A DNA stretch of 64,000 nt from Rhynchopus euleeides (Eukaryota; Euglenozoa; Diplonemea; Diplonemida; Diplonemidae). A program made the position numbers and the translations under genes. Location: positions 1-64,000 of the forward strand of contig OY723290.1 in NCBI GenBank assembly GCA_963210315.1, in the 5' to 3' direction. Shown piece by piece: positions 11,390 through 23,213 of this stretch (its first letter is position 1; every line of letters starts with the position of its first letter). Under the pieces are notes generated by a model. That model was given only the letters and a program-made list of their open reading frames with translations, had not been told where the DNA came from and ran no database searches.

Positions 11390-11538
11390 ACACCACACGA
11401 CGACGTCACACATTCCTTCCCGAACTGCAGCTTCGACGGGCTCGCGTAGCACCATGCGACCCACGGCAGCATCCCCGGAAACTTCTGCTCCACCTCTCTC
11501 AGGAAGGCTGAGCGATCCACCGCCAAAGACACAGCCAA
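11182..11538 (-). pseudogene. Reverse transcriptase fragment, catalytic loop deleted
   Basis: The minus-strand frame from 11538 reads VDRSAFLREVEQKFPG, then WVAWCYASPS, then the block GVQQGDPLGPLLFSLAI, which is characteristic of non-LTR retrotransposon reverse transcriptases (fingers/palm). Just after APVAEA the sequence jumps, in another frame, to LQVREDKCELV. That resembles the segment normally found well downstream of the YxDD motif. The stretch with the metal-binding aspartates is therefore missing and the frame is broken. The N-terminal part is cut off by a short 32-bp-repeat tract at 11530-11612. It cannot encode an active enzyme. Confidence 0.85.
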
Positions 11539-11612
11539 TCACAGCCAAAGACTCTCAGGAATCTGAATGCCCACAGCCAAGGACTCTCAGGAATGTGAAT
11601 GCCAACAGCGGG
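11530..11612. repeat. Short tract of the 32-bp CTCAGGAATCTGAATGCC repeat
   Basis: About two and a half units of the 32-bp repeat (core AGACTCTCAGGAATCTGAAT) that forms a large array at 31412-32205. Here it abuts the broken start of the RT fragment. Confidence 0.85.
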
Positions 11613-13101
11613 GGCCTTCGCTCTGGAGTGAGAAAAGTGAGAAAAAGTGAGCCCAAAAATGGAAAAAATGGCAAAAAAAAGAGTGTGGGGAGTTGGGTCC
11701 AGTTTAGCAAAGTTGTCATATTTTTCGGGTGTTTTCTGAATGGGGACACCCGAAGAACCCCATGACATGGTCATGACATGTCGCCATCTGCAAAATTGAT
11801 CTTCACCTGACCGTGAAGACCGGAGGTGGTGAACACAGTGTTACGCAATCACTTTAGTGGCGTCCCCACAGTCCAGCGGGATCCGGTGTGCCAGGTGGGG
11901 GGAGGCGTCGTGGCCTTGGGACACCAGGTCAGGTGCGTGTTCCCCGTTGAGGGGAATTCCATAGAAGACGTGCGGGTTCCCTTGGTATTTTGAGCGTCTC
12001 ATTGTTCCAGGTAGACCGATACCCCTCCGGCTAAATTGGCCAGGTTGGCGAGGCGTTCATGGCGTGTTAGCACTACACCCCTTAATCAGGTTTTTGGTTC
12101 CCATGGCGACACCCTCTTCGTCTAGGGTGAGCCTGTAGTGGAGGCAATCTACCTGCGCCGAAATGTCTAGTGCTGTCGAGACCCCACGGGAGGCAGCGAG
12201 GAAAACGCTATTACCTGGGATCCCCCGTGTTTAAGCCCCCCCTGGGGGGTCTGGCAAGGGGGGGCTTAACCACAGGGGGCCTCAAGTTGTCAATACCACC
12301 GCGATGAGCCCGATGACCTGAGGGCCATCCTCCAGCACCCCGTCGAGGGGCGCTACACCTTCACCCCCTCGCGAGCGGCTCATGAAAGCGATACAGGAGA
12401 CGGGCGCTGTATGACAAGGCCGTACGGCTGGGGACGAACCCAGTTCCGGAGGGGTTCATCCCCGAGGCGATGAAACACGTGAGCTACGGGACTGGGCGGG
12501 CCTGGGCGGAGATGCGGGTCGAGACAGGTCGCAGCCCTGCACCTGGCCGCACAAGCTCTGGGGTTTGCGACGATCCGGCTGCAGGGACCGCGGCGTCGAT
12601 CCAGCAGCCTGCACGAGGTGTAGCCATGCGGCACCGCCTAGCCCTCCCATCCGGGGCCCCCCTCCAGCGCGCGCAGTCGCTGCATCGGGGGGACGCGGAG
12701 GAGGCGGAGCTGGTGAAGCAGCTCGCGGAGGCCTGCGTCAGGGAGAAGCGTGACGATGGCGAGTTCTGCGAAGCAAGAGCGCATCAGGTGGCTGCAGGAG
12801 GACCTGTGCCGGATCGTCGAGCCACCCAACGGCAGGCAGCCCCTGCAGGGTTCAGGTGTGGCAGTGTGTGCGGCAGCATTTCCAGACTCGGTGAGACAGG
12901 AGGCATTTGGGTCGGGGATGGCTTGCAGACAAATCCGTACGGGAAGTTGGTGTGGTGCTGTACAATGCACATGTCGGGCGGGCGTGTCCTGCACACGTGG
13001 GTGGCAGGGCTCTTCGTAACAATCGACCCAACGACCCACCGAATTTGGTCAGGGGCTTGGCATGGCATGAATCATGTCAACCTGTGAACAGACGTTCACT
13101 A
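11613..13101. other. Unassigned segment, probably decayed coding sequence
   Basis: No gene could be recognised. Around 12410-12520 a plus frame reads YDKAVRLGTNPVPEGF and MKHVSYGTGRAWAEMRV; around 12750-13016 another reads MASSAKQERIRWLQEDLC. These are codon-like, but they change frame and match no family I know. They may be the 5' part of the OTU-bearing retroelement that follows, separated from it by the insert at 13118-13946. Confidence 0.4.
12222..12279. repeat. Imperfect hairpin around two C7/G7 tracts
   Basis: CCCCCGTGTTTAAGCCCCCC pairs with GGGGGGCTTAACCACAGGGGG about 16 bp further on, with roughly 17 of 20 positions complementary. Both halves carry the word TTAAG-C6. The role is unknown. 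Confidence 0.6.
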
Positions 13102-13117
13102 CGGCGGCTGGGGGGCT

Positions 13118-13946
13118 CGACCCCCCTGTGGCATGTCCTTGCGCGACAATTTATCGTCACATCGGGTAGGGTCCGGGCTACCCAGGATGCAGCCCAATTC
13201 ACACGGAATCTGCGCCCGCCGTTTTGCAATTTGGGTTAGCGTGCTGGCATCGCAGCCTGGCCCCGAGGGACCATGCCGTGAGTAACCGCGCCCACCAGGA
13301 AAAAAAAAAAAAAAAAGTACCCACCCAGGTGGTCAACTTGCTTCCAACACACCTAGATTCCTTAGAAAACACCCCATGATTTCACCTCAATATGTACCTG
13401 GAGCTCCATACTGGGCCCTGGTGAGCTCACCAACAGTTTGCACCGTTTCTGACCCGAAATCTGGGTCAAAAACGGTGGTACCCGTCACACGGTGGGTCCC
13501 CAGCCATTTTCACAGAAATGCCATTTTTTAGGTGAAAATGGGCAAAAAACAGGGTTTTGGCCAAAAAAAACGACCTAATGGGTCCTGGCTGGGGACCCAT
13601 ATTTGGACATTATATACCGTTTCACACCCAGTATCTGAACCATTCGCGCATTTTTGAGACACCCGATTTTGACCCACCCAGGGTGTTCGAACCACCCAAA
13701 TTGGAGTTTTGTAAAAAAAAAAAAAAAAAAAGTGAGGTTTGAACCCACAGTGCTAAAAATACCCAAAAAATTCCTTTGAAAAAATATACTACCGACGTCT
13801 GTACGTGACGATATGTACAAAAATTTTGGGCTAAACGTAGCAGGGTTATGAGCTTTATATCTTTCGAGAAAAAAAAAGTTTATCGAAAAATTCCGGTCAA
13901 CTGCATTTCATCAATTATGGCAATAAATGTTCACTCCCATGGCCTC
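13118..13946. mobile_element. Possible AT-rich insertion bounded by a 16-bp direct repeat
   Basis: CGGCGGCTGGGGGGCT occurs at 13102-13117 and again at 13947-13962. The 829 bp between are markedly more AT-rich than either flank, contain A runs at 13301-13316 and 13714-13731, and lack any credible gene. This is what an insertion with a TSD would look like. The G-rich word is simple enough that chance cannot be excluded. Confidence 0.45.
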
Positions 13947-13960
13947 CGGCGGCTGGGGGG

Positions 13961-15996
13961 CTGGTCCTCGGGGGGCTCGCACGGGCCCTCCGAATCACCA
14001 TCCTCTCCTTCCGGAGGCAAGGCTGTGGCGTCAGGGTGTGGCGCGCGGCGGAGAGGGCGGTAGCAATGGCGGCAGTGGCTTTTGTGGATGAGTCAGGGCA
14101 AGCAGACGGCACAGCGGTGGGCCACTTCGTGCCGGTGGTCCTGCCCGAGCCGCTACAGCAGTGGGCGCGGGAGGTGGACACGTGTCCTGTGGGGCAGGAC
14201 AAGCGCGTGCGAGGGTGCGAGCAGGCGAAGCGGATGCGCCTCCAGGTGGGATGGCAGACGAGCTGCGGCGCGTGCACCACGCCGGTGGGCCCTCGCGGGT
14301 GCTGGGGGTGCGGCGAGTGTGGGGTGGCAGTGTGCCTCACGTGCCGTGAAAGGTGCCCCACCGCGTACAGGGGGTGCAGTGGGGCACCCCCGGTCCCCCC
14401 TCCGACAGGGAGCCGGGGGCCGAGGCAGACTGGTGGGGACGTGACGTCTCTGGGGGAAGGTTCCAACAACAAACCTTCAGCCATCCCCCAGCAGACGACA
14501 GAGGCGCAGACCAGCGGGGCAGCAGAGGAGGCACCCAGAGCAGCGCGAGCATCGGCCGAGGCAGCAACGGCGGCACCGGCAACAACTACGACAGCGACAA
14601 CGGCGGCAGAGACGACGCCCCTGGGGGAAGGTTCCACTACAACACCTTCAGCCATCCTCCAGCAGGCACCAGCCTCAGCGGCGACAACGACAGCGGCGGT
14701 GCAGGAGGCTCTACCGCAGGGGGACTTCGCCTTCGATGACGACGAGGTGCAGGAGGATCTGTCGCAGGAGGACGTCGACGTCGATGACGACGAGGTGCAG
14801 GAGGAGATGTCGGACAACGTGGCCGAGCAGTCCGACGGGTCAATGGGAGGCAACCAACAACAGACAGCCACCCGTGTGTCGTGGGTGCGGATCCCTGCGG
14901 AGAGGGCGAGGAAGGAGCAGTGGGCAGGAAGCAGTGTTTTTTTTTTTTTTGGGGGACATCCGGACCGAGAATCTTTGCAGCTGTTGTTTGTCTGGGCTAG
15001 TTGGTACAGAATACAAGGTACAAGAGACAAGCAAGACAAGAAACGAAAAGAAGAAAGCGAAAGAAACACACATGAAAAGATCACACACATCAAACGACAC
15101 GCCAAAAATGGCACAGCCTCTGGACATCCACTTAGCCAGCGAGGACCACACTGGTGACAGATTGCTCGTACATAACTCCAAAAACGGGGGGCTTGGTTGC
15201 TTCAATAGCATATGGTTGATAGCCGCCAACCGCTTTTGTGTTATGTGCAAGGAACCTGAAGTGGAAGTTGCACATTACACATTGCAATGAATGCTGAAAC
15301 ACAGAGTGTCACAGGAAACGATCGAGTAAAGAAAAACTCAAAGAAAAAGCCCAAAAGGGAAACACAAGCTAGCTGGGACAACGCTAGGGTTCAGAAAACT
15401 GCTCTTTGTAGTGATGGAGGGGCTTGTTGGTTTGTTTGTAGCCGCAACGCATCGACACAAAGAGAGGTCTCTGTTGTGCACCGAAAAAAAAAGGAAGCAG
15501 TGAGGACGGCACCGCGATGGTGGAGGGCGTGAGGGTATTCCCCTGCGCGGCGATGGCGGCGGCGAGTGGTGCGGCGGACGCGGCGTGTATCCCGGACTCG
15601 GCGGACGGCTGGGAAGGGCTGTTCGGCAGGAATGGGCCGCATGCGGGGGCGGCGGCGACGGCACACTGTGTGTTCAAGCAGTGGATCGCAGACAGGCGGG
15701 CGGTCGACGCGACCTACTACACCACAGGGGGTCGGCAGGGCTCGCAGGAGGGAAACGCCGAGTACCTGGCCTGCAAGCGGGTCGACTCGCACGCCAACAA
15801 GCGCCAGAAGGCGGCCCTGAAGAGGAAGCGGCGTGTGCAACGACAGGAGCGTGACCGACGTGATGGCGGCAGGGGCAGCGGGGACTGTCGTGATCGTCGA
15901 GGAGGTGATGGTGCAGGCAGGGGCAGCGGAAGGGAGCGCCGTGCGGGCCGGCATGAGCCGACCATCATGGGCGCTGGCAGGGGGGCCCGCAGATGA
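13961..15996 (+). pseudogene. OTU-like protease C-terminus plus zinc finger, split by U3
   Basis: The frame opens in the middle of an OTU-type domain (GGLARALRITILSF) and contains GHFVPVVL, which matches the segment with the catalytic His. The Cys-box half is missing. A zinc-binding module follows (CGAC, CWGCGEC, CLTC), then two LGEGS-PSAI-QQ repeats, acidic DDDEVQE repeats and a basic tail. The U3 insertion breaks the frame at 14936. Removing U3 and one copy of its 10-bp TSD takes out 566 bp and puts the frame of 15517-15996 back in phase with that of 14036-14936, so the split is recent relative to the ORF. OTU modules are known in some retrotransposons. Confidence 0.7.
14937..15492 (+). mobile_element. 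U3: 3'-truncated retroposon U with T14 and A9 ends
   Basis: A plus-strand U copy beginning GGGGGACATCCGGACC after a 14-nt T run. It is cut at GTGCACCG, which is internal in full copies, and finished with nine A. It is flanked by the 10-bp TSD GGAAGCAGTG (14927-14936 and 15493-15502). It lies inside the OTU/zinc-finger reading frame. Confidence 0.92.
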
Positions 15997-16766
15997 GCGG
16001 GCATTACACGTCTGTGCGTGGCCCCGCAGGGCGGGGCCGTCTAACGCATAGCATCCTTAACATCCCCCCCCCCCCCTCCCAGAGTCGTCACGAGTGTGTA
16101 CAGTTTGAGTGCTCGTGTGATGATTCCCCAGTGTGGATAATTTGCCCTTCGAGCTGGGGGACCAGGTCGACAGCCTGGCCCTCAGCGCCTAATCAACCAA
16201 ACCAGACCATCTCCCCCCCCCCCCCCCTCCCTTAATAGAGTCCTGCACAGTGTGTATAGTCTTGTCCTTTGGGGGGGTTCGGAGTGCTCAGATGGTGTCG
16301 GCCGCCGGCTCGGAGTGGCACAAGCAGAACATGTGTGAGGACCACGGCACCACGGACCCCTGTAATTTCTCTCCATGCATCCACCATTCGACTTGATTTC
16401 GCCCCTTCTCGCTTCTCCCCTGTTCTCTCCCCCCGGTCGAGTGGTTTGCAAGGATGGACCGCTCGGTCTTGGGAACCGCTCGACTGGGAAACTCTCGACC
16501 CTGTTTTTTGCGCGTTTCCAGCCGTGGGCGTTTTCGATGGTCACCCCTTGGGAGGAGACTGGAGAGGACGCCCAGCCATTGTTGTTCGAACATGCCGAGT
16601 ACACGGCTCTCTAGCCTCTGCAGCAGATGACCAACAACACGGGTGTCGATGGCTTCCGCCCTGCATGTCACCTTGCTTCTCGCCTCGACATGCAGCAGAC
16701 ACCCGTGAGCAGAGAATGGAGTGTAGCAGTCCCCCGGTTCGCCCCCGGGTACCAAAAAAAAAGCAT

Positions 16767-17030
16767 GCATCCACAACTTTTGTGGATGCATCCACACACA
16801 GGCTGGAGCTCCGAAGCCCTGCATGCAGGCCTGCCTGCAGTGAATGAATGCCTGTATGCCTGCATGCATGGATGTGTGCATGCATGCATCCATGCAGGCA
16901 TGCCTGCATGGATGGATGGATGGCTGGATGGATGGATGGATGGATGCATGCATGCATGCACACATCCATGCATGCATGGATGAATGCATGCATGCATGCA
17001 GGCATCCATACCCGGTTTGCCTGCAGAGGA
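16767..17030. repeat. Palindrome and cryptic (CATG)/(GGAT) simple repeat
   Basis: A perfect palindrome TGCATCCACAA-CTT-TTGTGGATGCA lies just after the A tail. It is followed by about 170 bp built from GCATG, GGATG and GCCTG words, including runs of GGAT and GCAT. It is simple-sequence DNA that is open in several frames. Nothing is seen from 17031 to 17305. Confidence 0.85.
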
Positions 17031-17305
17031 TGAAATTTCAAGGAAATGTGCCAAGGGCCGGTATGGACACCCCTAAAACCCTTCTGAAACCAAAAAGTCC
17101 ACGAAAGGGGTTAAAACGGCTGAATTCGTTGATTTGTTGCATTTCCCTGCAATTTTCAGCCAAAAATCGAATTTGGCTGGGCGAGTAGTTGGTCAAAATC
17201 GCGAAAATTCCCAAAATACAGCAGCAGTCTCTCGAGTCTTCCTTTCAGATGATTTTTGCATTGATCGCTTCCACCTCAACCCGTCACTCGTCACGCGTTT
17301 TTTTC

Positions 17306-20300
17306 CCTGGGGGGGCATGACACAGTGTGTTAGAAGCCTGGGGGGGCATGACACAGTGTGTTAGAAGCCTGGGGGGGCATGACACAGTGTGCTAGAAGCC
17401 TGGGGGGGCATGACACAGTGTGTTAGAAGCCTGGGGGGGCATGACACAGTGTGTTAGAAGCCTGGGGGGGCATGACACAGTGTGCTAGAAGCCTGGGGGG
17501 GCATGACACAGTGTGTTAGAAGCCTGGGGGGGCATGACACAGTGTGTTAGAAGCCTGGGGGGGCATGACACACAGTGTTAGAAGCCTGGGGGGGCATGAC
17601 ACACTGTGTTAGAAGCCTGGGGGGGCATGACACAGTGTGCTGGAAGCCTGGGGGGGCATGACACACAGTGTTAGAAGCCTGGGGGGGCATGACACAGTGT
17701 GTTAGAAGCCTGGGGGGGCATGACACAGTGTGTTAGAAGCCTGGGGGGGCATGACACAGTGTGCTGGAAGCCTGGGGGGGCATGACACAGTGTGCTGGAA
17801 GCCTGGGGGGGCATGACACACAGTGTTAGAAGCCTGGGGGGGCATGACACACTGTGTTTGAAGCCTGGGGGGGCATGACACAGTGTGTTAGAAGCCTGGG
17901 GGGGCATGACACACTGTGTTAGAAGCCTGGGAGGGCATGACACACAGTGTTAGAAGCCTGGGGGGGCATGACACACTGTGTTAGAAGCCTGGGGGGGCAT
18001 GACACAGTGTGCTGGAAGCCTGGGGGGGCATGACACACAGTGTTAGAAGCCTGGGGGGGCATGACACACTGTGTTTGAAGCCTGGGGGGCCATGACACAG
18101 TGTGCTAGAAGCCTGGGGGGGCATGACACAGTGTGTTAGAAGCCTGGGGGGGCATGACACACAGTGTTAGAAGCCTGGGGGGGCATGACACAGTGTGTTA
18201 GAAGCCTGGGGGGGCATGACACAGTGTGTTAGAAGCCTGGGGGGGCATGACACAGTGTGCTAGAAGCCTGGGGGGGCATGACACAGTGTGTTAGAAGCCT
18301 GGGGGGGCATGACACAGTGTGTTAGAAGCCTGGGGGGGCATGACACAGTGTGCTAGAAGCCTGGGGGGGCATGACACAGTGTGTTAGAAGCCTGGGGGGG
18401 CATGACACAGTGTGTTAGAAGCCTGGGGGGGCATGACACACAGTGTTAGAAGCCTGGGGGGGCATGACACAGTGTGCTGGAAGCCTGGGGGGGCATGACA
18501 CACAGTGTTAGAAGCCTGGGGGGGCATGACACAGTGTGTGAGAAGCCTGGGGGGGCATGACACAGTGTGTTAGAAGCCTGGGGGGGCATGACACAGTGTG
18601 CTGGAAGCCTGGGGGGGCATGACACAGTGTGCTAGAAGCCTGGGGGGGCATGACACACAGTGTTAGAAGCCTGGGGGGGCATGACACAGTGTGTGAGAAG
18701 CCTGGGGGGGCATGACACAGTGTGTTAAAAGCCTGGGGGGGCATGACACAGTGTGCTGGAAGCCTGGGGGGGCATGACACAGTGTGCTGGAAGCCTGGGG
18801 GGGCATGACACACTGTGTTTGAAGCCTGGGGGGCCATGACACAGTGTGCTAGAAGCCTGGGGGGGCATGACACAGTGTGTTAGAAGCCTGGGGGGGCATG
18901 ACACACTGTGTTAGAAGCCTGGGGGGGCATGACACAGTGTGCTGGAAGCCTGGGGGGGCATGACACACAGTGTTAGAAGCCTGGGGGGGCATGACACACT
19001 GTGTTTGAAGCCTGGGGGGGCATGACACACTGTGTTTGAAGCCTGGGGGGGCATGACACAGTGTGTTAGAAGCCTGGGGGGGCATGACACAGTGTGCTAG
19101 AAGCCTGGGGGGGCATGACACAGTGTGTTAGAAGCCTGGGGGGGCATGACACAGTGTGTTAGAAGCCTGGGGGGGCATGACACAGTGTGTTAGAAGCCTG
19201 GGGGGGCATGACACAGTGTGCTAGAAGCCTGGGGGGGCATGACACAGTGTGTTAGAAGCCTGGGGGGGCATGACACAGTGTGTTAGAAGCCTGGGGGGGC
19301 ATGACACACTGTGTTAGAAGCCTGGGAGGGCATGACACACAGTGTTAGAAGCCTGGGGGGGCATGACACAGTGTGCTGGAAGCCTGGGGGGGCATGACAC
19401 AGTGTGCTGGAAGCCTGGGGGGGCATGACACACTGTGTTTGAAGCCTGGGGGGGCATGACACAGTGTGTTAGAAGCCTGGGGGGGCATGACACAGTGTGC
19501 AAGAAGCCTGGGGGGGCATGACACAGTGTGTTAGAAGCCTGGGGGGGCATGACACAGTGTGTTAGAAGCCTGGGGGGGCATGACACAGTGTGCTAGAAGC
19601 CTGGGGGGGCATGACACAGTGTGTTAGAAGCCTGGGGGGGCATGACACACAGTGTTAGAAGCCTGGGGGGGCATGACACACTGTGTTAGAAGCCTGGGGG
19701 GGCATGACACAGTGTGCTGGAAGCCTGGGGGGGCATGACACACAGTGTTAGAAGCCTGGGGGGGCATGACACAGTGTGTTAGAAGCCTGGGGGGGCATGA
19801 CACAGTGTGCTAGAAGCCTGGGGGGGCATGACACAGTGTGTTAGAAGCCTGGGGGGGCATGACACAGTGTGTTAGAAGCCTGGGGGGGCATGACACACTG
19901 TGTTAGAAGCCTGGGGGGGCATGACACACAGTGTTAGAAGCCTGGGGGGGCATGACACAGTGTGCTGGAAGCCTGGGGGGGCATGACACACAGTGTTAGA
20001 AGCCTGGGGGGGCATGACACACTGTGTTTGAAGCCTGGGGGGGCATGACACACTGTGTTTGAAGCCTGGGGGGGCATGACACAGTGTGTTAGAAGCCTGG
20101 GGGGGCATGACACAGTGTGCTAGAAGCCTGGGGGGGCATGACACAGTGTGTTAGAAGCCTGGGGGGGCATGACACAGTGTGTTAGAAGCCTGGGGGGGCA
20201 TGACACAGTGTGCTAGAAGCCTGGGGGGGCATGACACAGTGTGTTAGAAGCCTGGGGGGGCATGACACACTGTGTTAGAAGCCTGGGAGGGCATGACACA

Positions 20301-22498
20301 CAGTGTTAGAAGCCTGGGGGGGCATGACACACTGTGTTAGAAGCCTGGGGGGGCATGACACAGTGTGCTGGAAGCCTGGGGGGGCATGACACACAGTGTT
20401 AGAAGCCTGGGGGGGCATGACACACTGTGTTTGAAGCCTGGGGGGGCATGACACAGTGTGTTAGAAGCCTGGGGGGGCATGACACAGTGTGCTAGAAGCC
20501 TGGGGGGGCATGACACAGTGTGTTAGAAGCCTGGGGGGGCATGACACAGTGTGCTAGAAGCCTGGGGGGGCATGACACAGTGTGTTAGAAGCCTGGGGGG
20601 GCATGACACACAGTGTTAGAAGCCTGGGGGGGCATGACACACTGTGTTAGAAGCCTGGGGGGGCATGACACAGTGTGCTGGAAGCCTGGGGGGGCATGAC
20701 ACACAGTGTTAGAAGCCTGGGGGGGCATGACACACTGTGTTAGAAGCCTGGGGGGGCATGACACAGTGTGCTGGAAGCCTGGGGGGGCATGACACAGTGT
20801 GCTGGAAGCCTGGGGGGGCATGACACACTGTGTTAGAAGCCTGGGGGGGCATGACACAGTGTGCTGGAAGCCTGGGGGGGCATGACACAGTGTGCTAGAA
20901 GCCTGGGGGGGCATGACACACAGTGTTAGAAGCCTGGGGGGGCATGACACAGTGTGTTAGAAGCCTGGGGGGGCATGACACAGTGTGTTAGAAGCCTGGG
21001 GGGGCATGACACACAGTGTTAGAAGCCTGGGGGGGCATGACACAGTGTGCTGGAAGCCTGGGGGGGCATGACACACTGTGTTAGAAGCCTGGGGGGGCAT
21101 GACACAGTGTGCTGGAAGCCTGGGGGGGCATGACACACTGTGTTTGAAGCCTGGGGGGGCATGACACACTGTGTTTGAAGCCTGGGGGGGCATGACACAG
21201 TGTGTTAGAAGCCTGGGGGGGCATGACACAGTGTGCTAGAAGCCTGGGGGGGCATGACACAGTGTGTTAGAAGCCTGGTGGGGCATGACACACTGTGTTT
21301 GAAGCCTGGGGGGGCATGACACAGTGTGTTAGAAGCCTGGGGGGGCATGACACAGTGTGTTAGAAGCCTGGTGGGGCATGACACACTGTGTTTGAAGCCT
21401 GGGGGGGCATGACACAGTGTGTTAGAAGCCTGGGGGGGCATGACACAGTGTGTTAGAAGCCTGGGGGGGCATGACACAGTGTGTTAGAAGCCTGGTGGGG
21501 CATGACACACTGTGTTTGAAGCCTGGGGGGGCATGACACAGTGTGTTAGAAGCCTGGGGGGGCATGACACAGTGTGTTAGAAGCCTGGGGGGGCATGACA
21601 CAGTGTGCTGGAAGCCTGGGGGGGCATGACACACAGTGTTAGAAGCCTGGGGGGGCATGACACACTGTGTTTGAAGCCTGGGGGGGCATGACACAGTGTG
21701 TTAGAAGCCTGGGGGGGCATGACACACTGTGTTAGAAGCCTGGGAGGGCATGACACACAGTGTTAGAAGCCTGGGGGGGCATGACACACTGTGTTAGAAG
21801 CCTGGGGGGGCATGACACAGTGTGCTGGAAGCCTGGGGGGGCATGACACACAGTGTTAGAAGCCTGGGGGGGCATGACACACTGTGTTTGAAGCCTGGGG
21901 GGGCATGACACAGTGTGCTAGAAGCCTGGGGGGGCATGACACAGTGTGTTAGAAGCCTGGGGGGGCATGACACACAGTGTTAGAAGCCTGGGGGGGCATG
22001 ACACACTGTGTTTGAAGCCTGGGGGGGCATGACACAGTGTGTTAGAAGCCTGGGGGGGCATGACACAGTGTGTTAGAAGCCTGGGGGGGCATGACACAGT
22101 GTGCTAGAAGCCTGGGGGGGCATGACACAGTGTGTTAGAAGCCTGGGGGGGCATGACACAGTGTGTTAGAAGCCTGGGGGGGCATGACACACTGTGTTTG
22201 AAGCCTGGGGGGGCATGACACAGTGTGCTGGAAGCCTGGGGGGGCATGACACAGTGTGTTAGAAGCCTGGGGGGGCATGACACAGTGTGTTAGAAGCCTG
22301 GGGGGGCATGACACAGTGTGCTGGAAGCCTGGGGGGGCATGACACAGTGTGTTAGAAGCCTGGGGGGGCATGACACAGTGTGTTAGAAGCCTGGGGGGGC
22401 ATGACACAGTGTGTTAGAAGCCTGGGGGGGCATGACACACAGTGTTAGAAGCCTGGGGGGGCATGACACAGTGTGCTGGAAGCCTGGGGGGGCATGAC
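17306..22498. repeat. 31-bp minisatellite array, left part
   Basis: About 167 tandem copies of a 31-bp unit, GCCTGGGGGGGCATGAC followed by a short variable stretch and GAA. The variable stretch has at least six recurrent forms: ACAGTGTGTTA, ACAGTGTGCTA, ACAGTGTGCTG, ACACAGTGTTA, ACACTGTGTTA and ACACTGTGTTT. Rare units have GGGAGGGC or GGTGGGGC in the G tract. The last 8 bp, GGCATGAC at 22491-22498, are the left TSD of the hAT element. It is non-coding; open frames on the minus strand are periodic by-products. Confidence 0.97.
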
Positions 22499-22526
22499 CA
22501 AAGATGGAAAAATACACTGACCCAAA

Positions 22527-22640
22527 ATAATAAAATACAAAATACAATAAAATACAATAAAATACAATAAAATACAATAAAATACAATAAAATACAATAA
22601 AATACAATAAAATACAATAAAATACAATAAAATACATAAT
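22527..22640. repeat. Subterminal AATACAATAA repeats of the hAT element
   Basis: About ten tandem copies of a 10-bp AATACAATAA unit lie just inside the left terminus. The same motif, fewer copies and partly in reverse orientation, lies at 28838-28920 inside the right terminus. Subterminal repeats of this kind commonly serve as transposase binding sites in hAT elements; that role is inferred here. Confidence 0.85.
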
Positions 22641-23162
22641 ATAATACACAGGCAAGGCCTGGTGGGTGACTCTCTGCGATCTCTCAGAATCTAAACGCCG
22701 GGTGGGGGATTTCCTGGGATGAGGTGCCGCTCTATTGGAGAGGGGGCCCGGTGCCTGCGCGCGTCCTGTCGTTTTGTAGCTGCTTGGCGGGGCTAGCGCA
22801 GCAGGTCCTACTTTTGCTTCTTCGGGCTCTTCACATGGAACATGTACTACACGAACATCAATAGGGCAAACAAACCGCGCACTGGTCGGGGTTGAGCGGC
22901 TCGTGACTCTGTGCTGGCGGCAAAAAGAGGCTGCAGTCTACCATTCACAGGGGCAGCCTGAGGAAGAAAGGATGAAGCTGGGGAACCACATGGTCCGAAG
23001 AGGAGTAAGGCACCCACAGGGGGCACGCTCTGGGACCCGGGCGAGGAAGGGGCCAGCTTCACCGGGAAAATCAGAAATATCTAAAAAGTCACAGCACTAT
23101 TCAGAAGCAACCGCTATTTGCCTGTATTTTGTTGATGCGTCGACGCTTCTACACACAAACCC

Positions 23163-23181
23163 GTGGTCCACCTGACGGGCA

Positions 23182-23212
<31 letters not shown>
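23163..23212 (+). mobile_element. C4: 22-bp retroposon C stub with A28 tail
   Basis: Only the last 22 bp of family C (GTGGTCCACCTGACGGGCAA) and 28 A are present. The 12-bp TSD ACACACAAACCC flanks it (23151-23162 and 23213-23224). It is an extreme 5' truncation, typical of target-primed reverse transcription. Confidence 0.92.

Positions 23213-23213
<1 letters not shown>

Larger units (their letters stand above)
7728..11538 (-). mobile_element. Non-LTR retrotransposon remnant (RT piece, RG-rich tail, 3' UTR, poly(A))
   Basis: Read on the minus strand, a reverse-transcriptase fragment (11538 to 11182) is followed, once an inserted U element is removed, by an Arg/Gly-rich stretch (about 8776-8500). 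Then comes a ~760-bp 3' UTR (about 8490-7741, family B) and a 13-nt A tail (plus-strand T run 7728-7740). Family B has a diverged copy ending in poly(A) at 16766, and an 87-bp 3'-end copy at 31318-31404 flanked by an 11-bp TSD. The last ~25 nt before the tail contain a tRNA T-arm-like motif, GGTTCGCCCCCGGGTACC. The 5' part of the LINE is missing. That the pieces form one element is inferred from order and orientation. Confidence 0.7.
13947..16766 (+). mobile_element. 5'-truncated OTU/zinc-finger retroelement with poly(A), copy 1
   Basis: The plus-strand order is: end of an OTU domain, zinc finger, acidic/repeat region, basic RG-rich C-terminus (stop near 15996), family B 3' UTR (about 16060-16757), and A9 at 16758-16766. 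It is interrupted by U3 at 14937-15492. The Arg/Gly-rich C-terminus followed by B mirrors the layout next to the RT fragment at 8.5-11.5 kb, so OTU and RT may belong to the same LINE family; this is an inference. A TSD could not be assigned because the right flank is a GCATGCATCC-rich repeat. Confidence 0.65.

Noticed and set aside
14036..15157. A 373-aa protein ending inside U3
   Set aside because: The last ~70 codons come from the inserted U3 retroposon; the original frame continues after U3.
17306..22498. CRISPR array
   Set aside because: The 31-bp unit is contiguous without unique spacers; variation is limited to a few recurring types, and the setting is eukaryotic.
22383..22655. Membrane-like peptide of repeated YCILLYFIVF
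   Set aside because: It is a translation of the AT-rich subterminal repeat of the hAT element.
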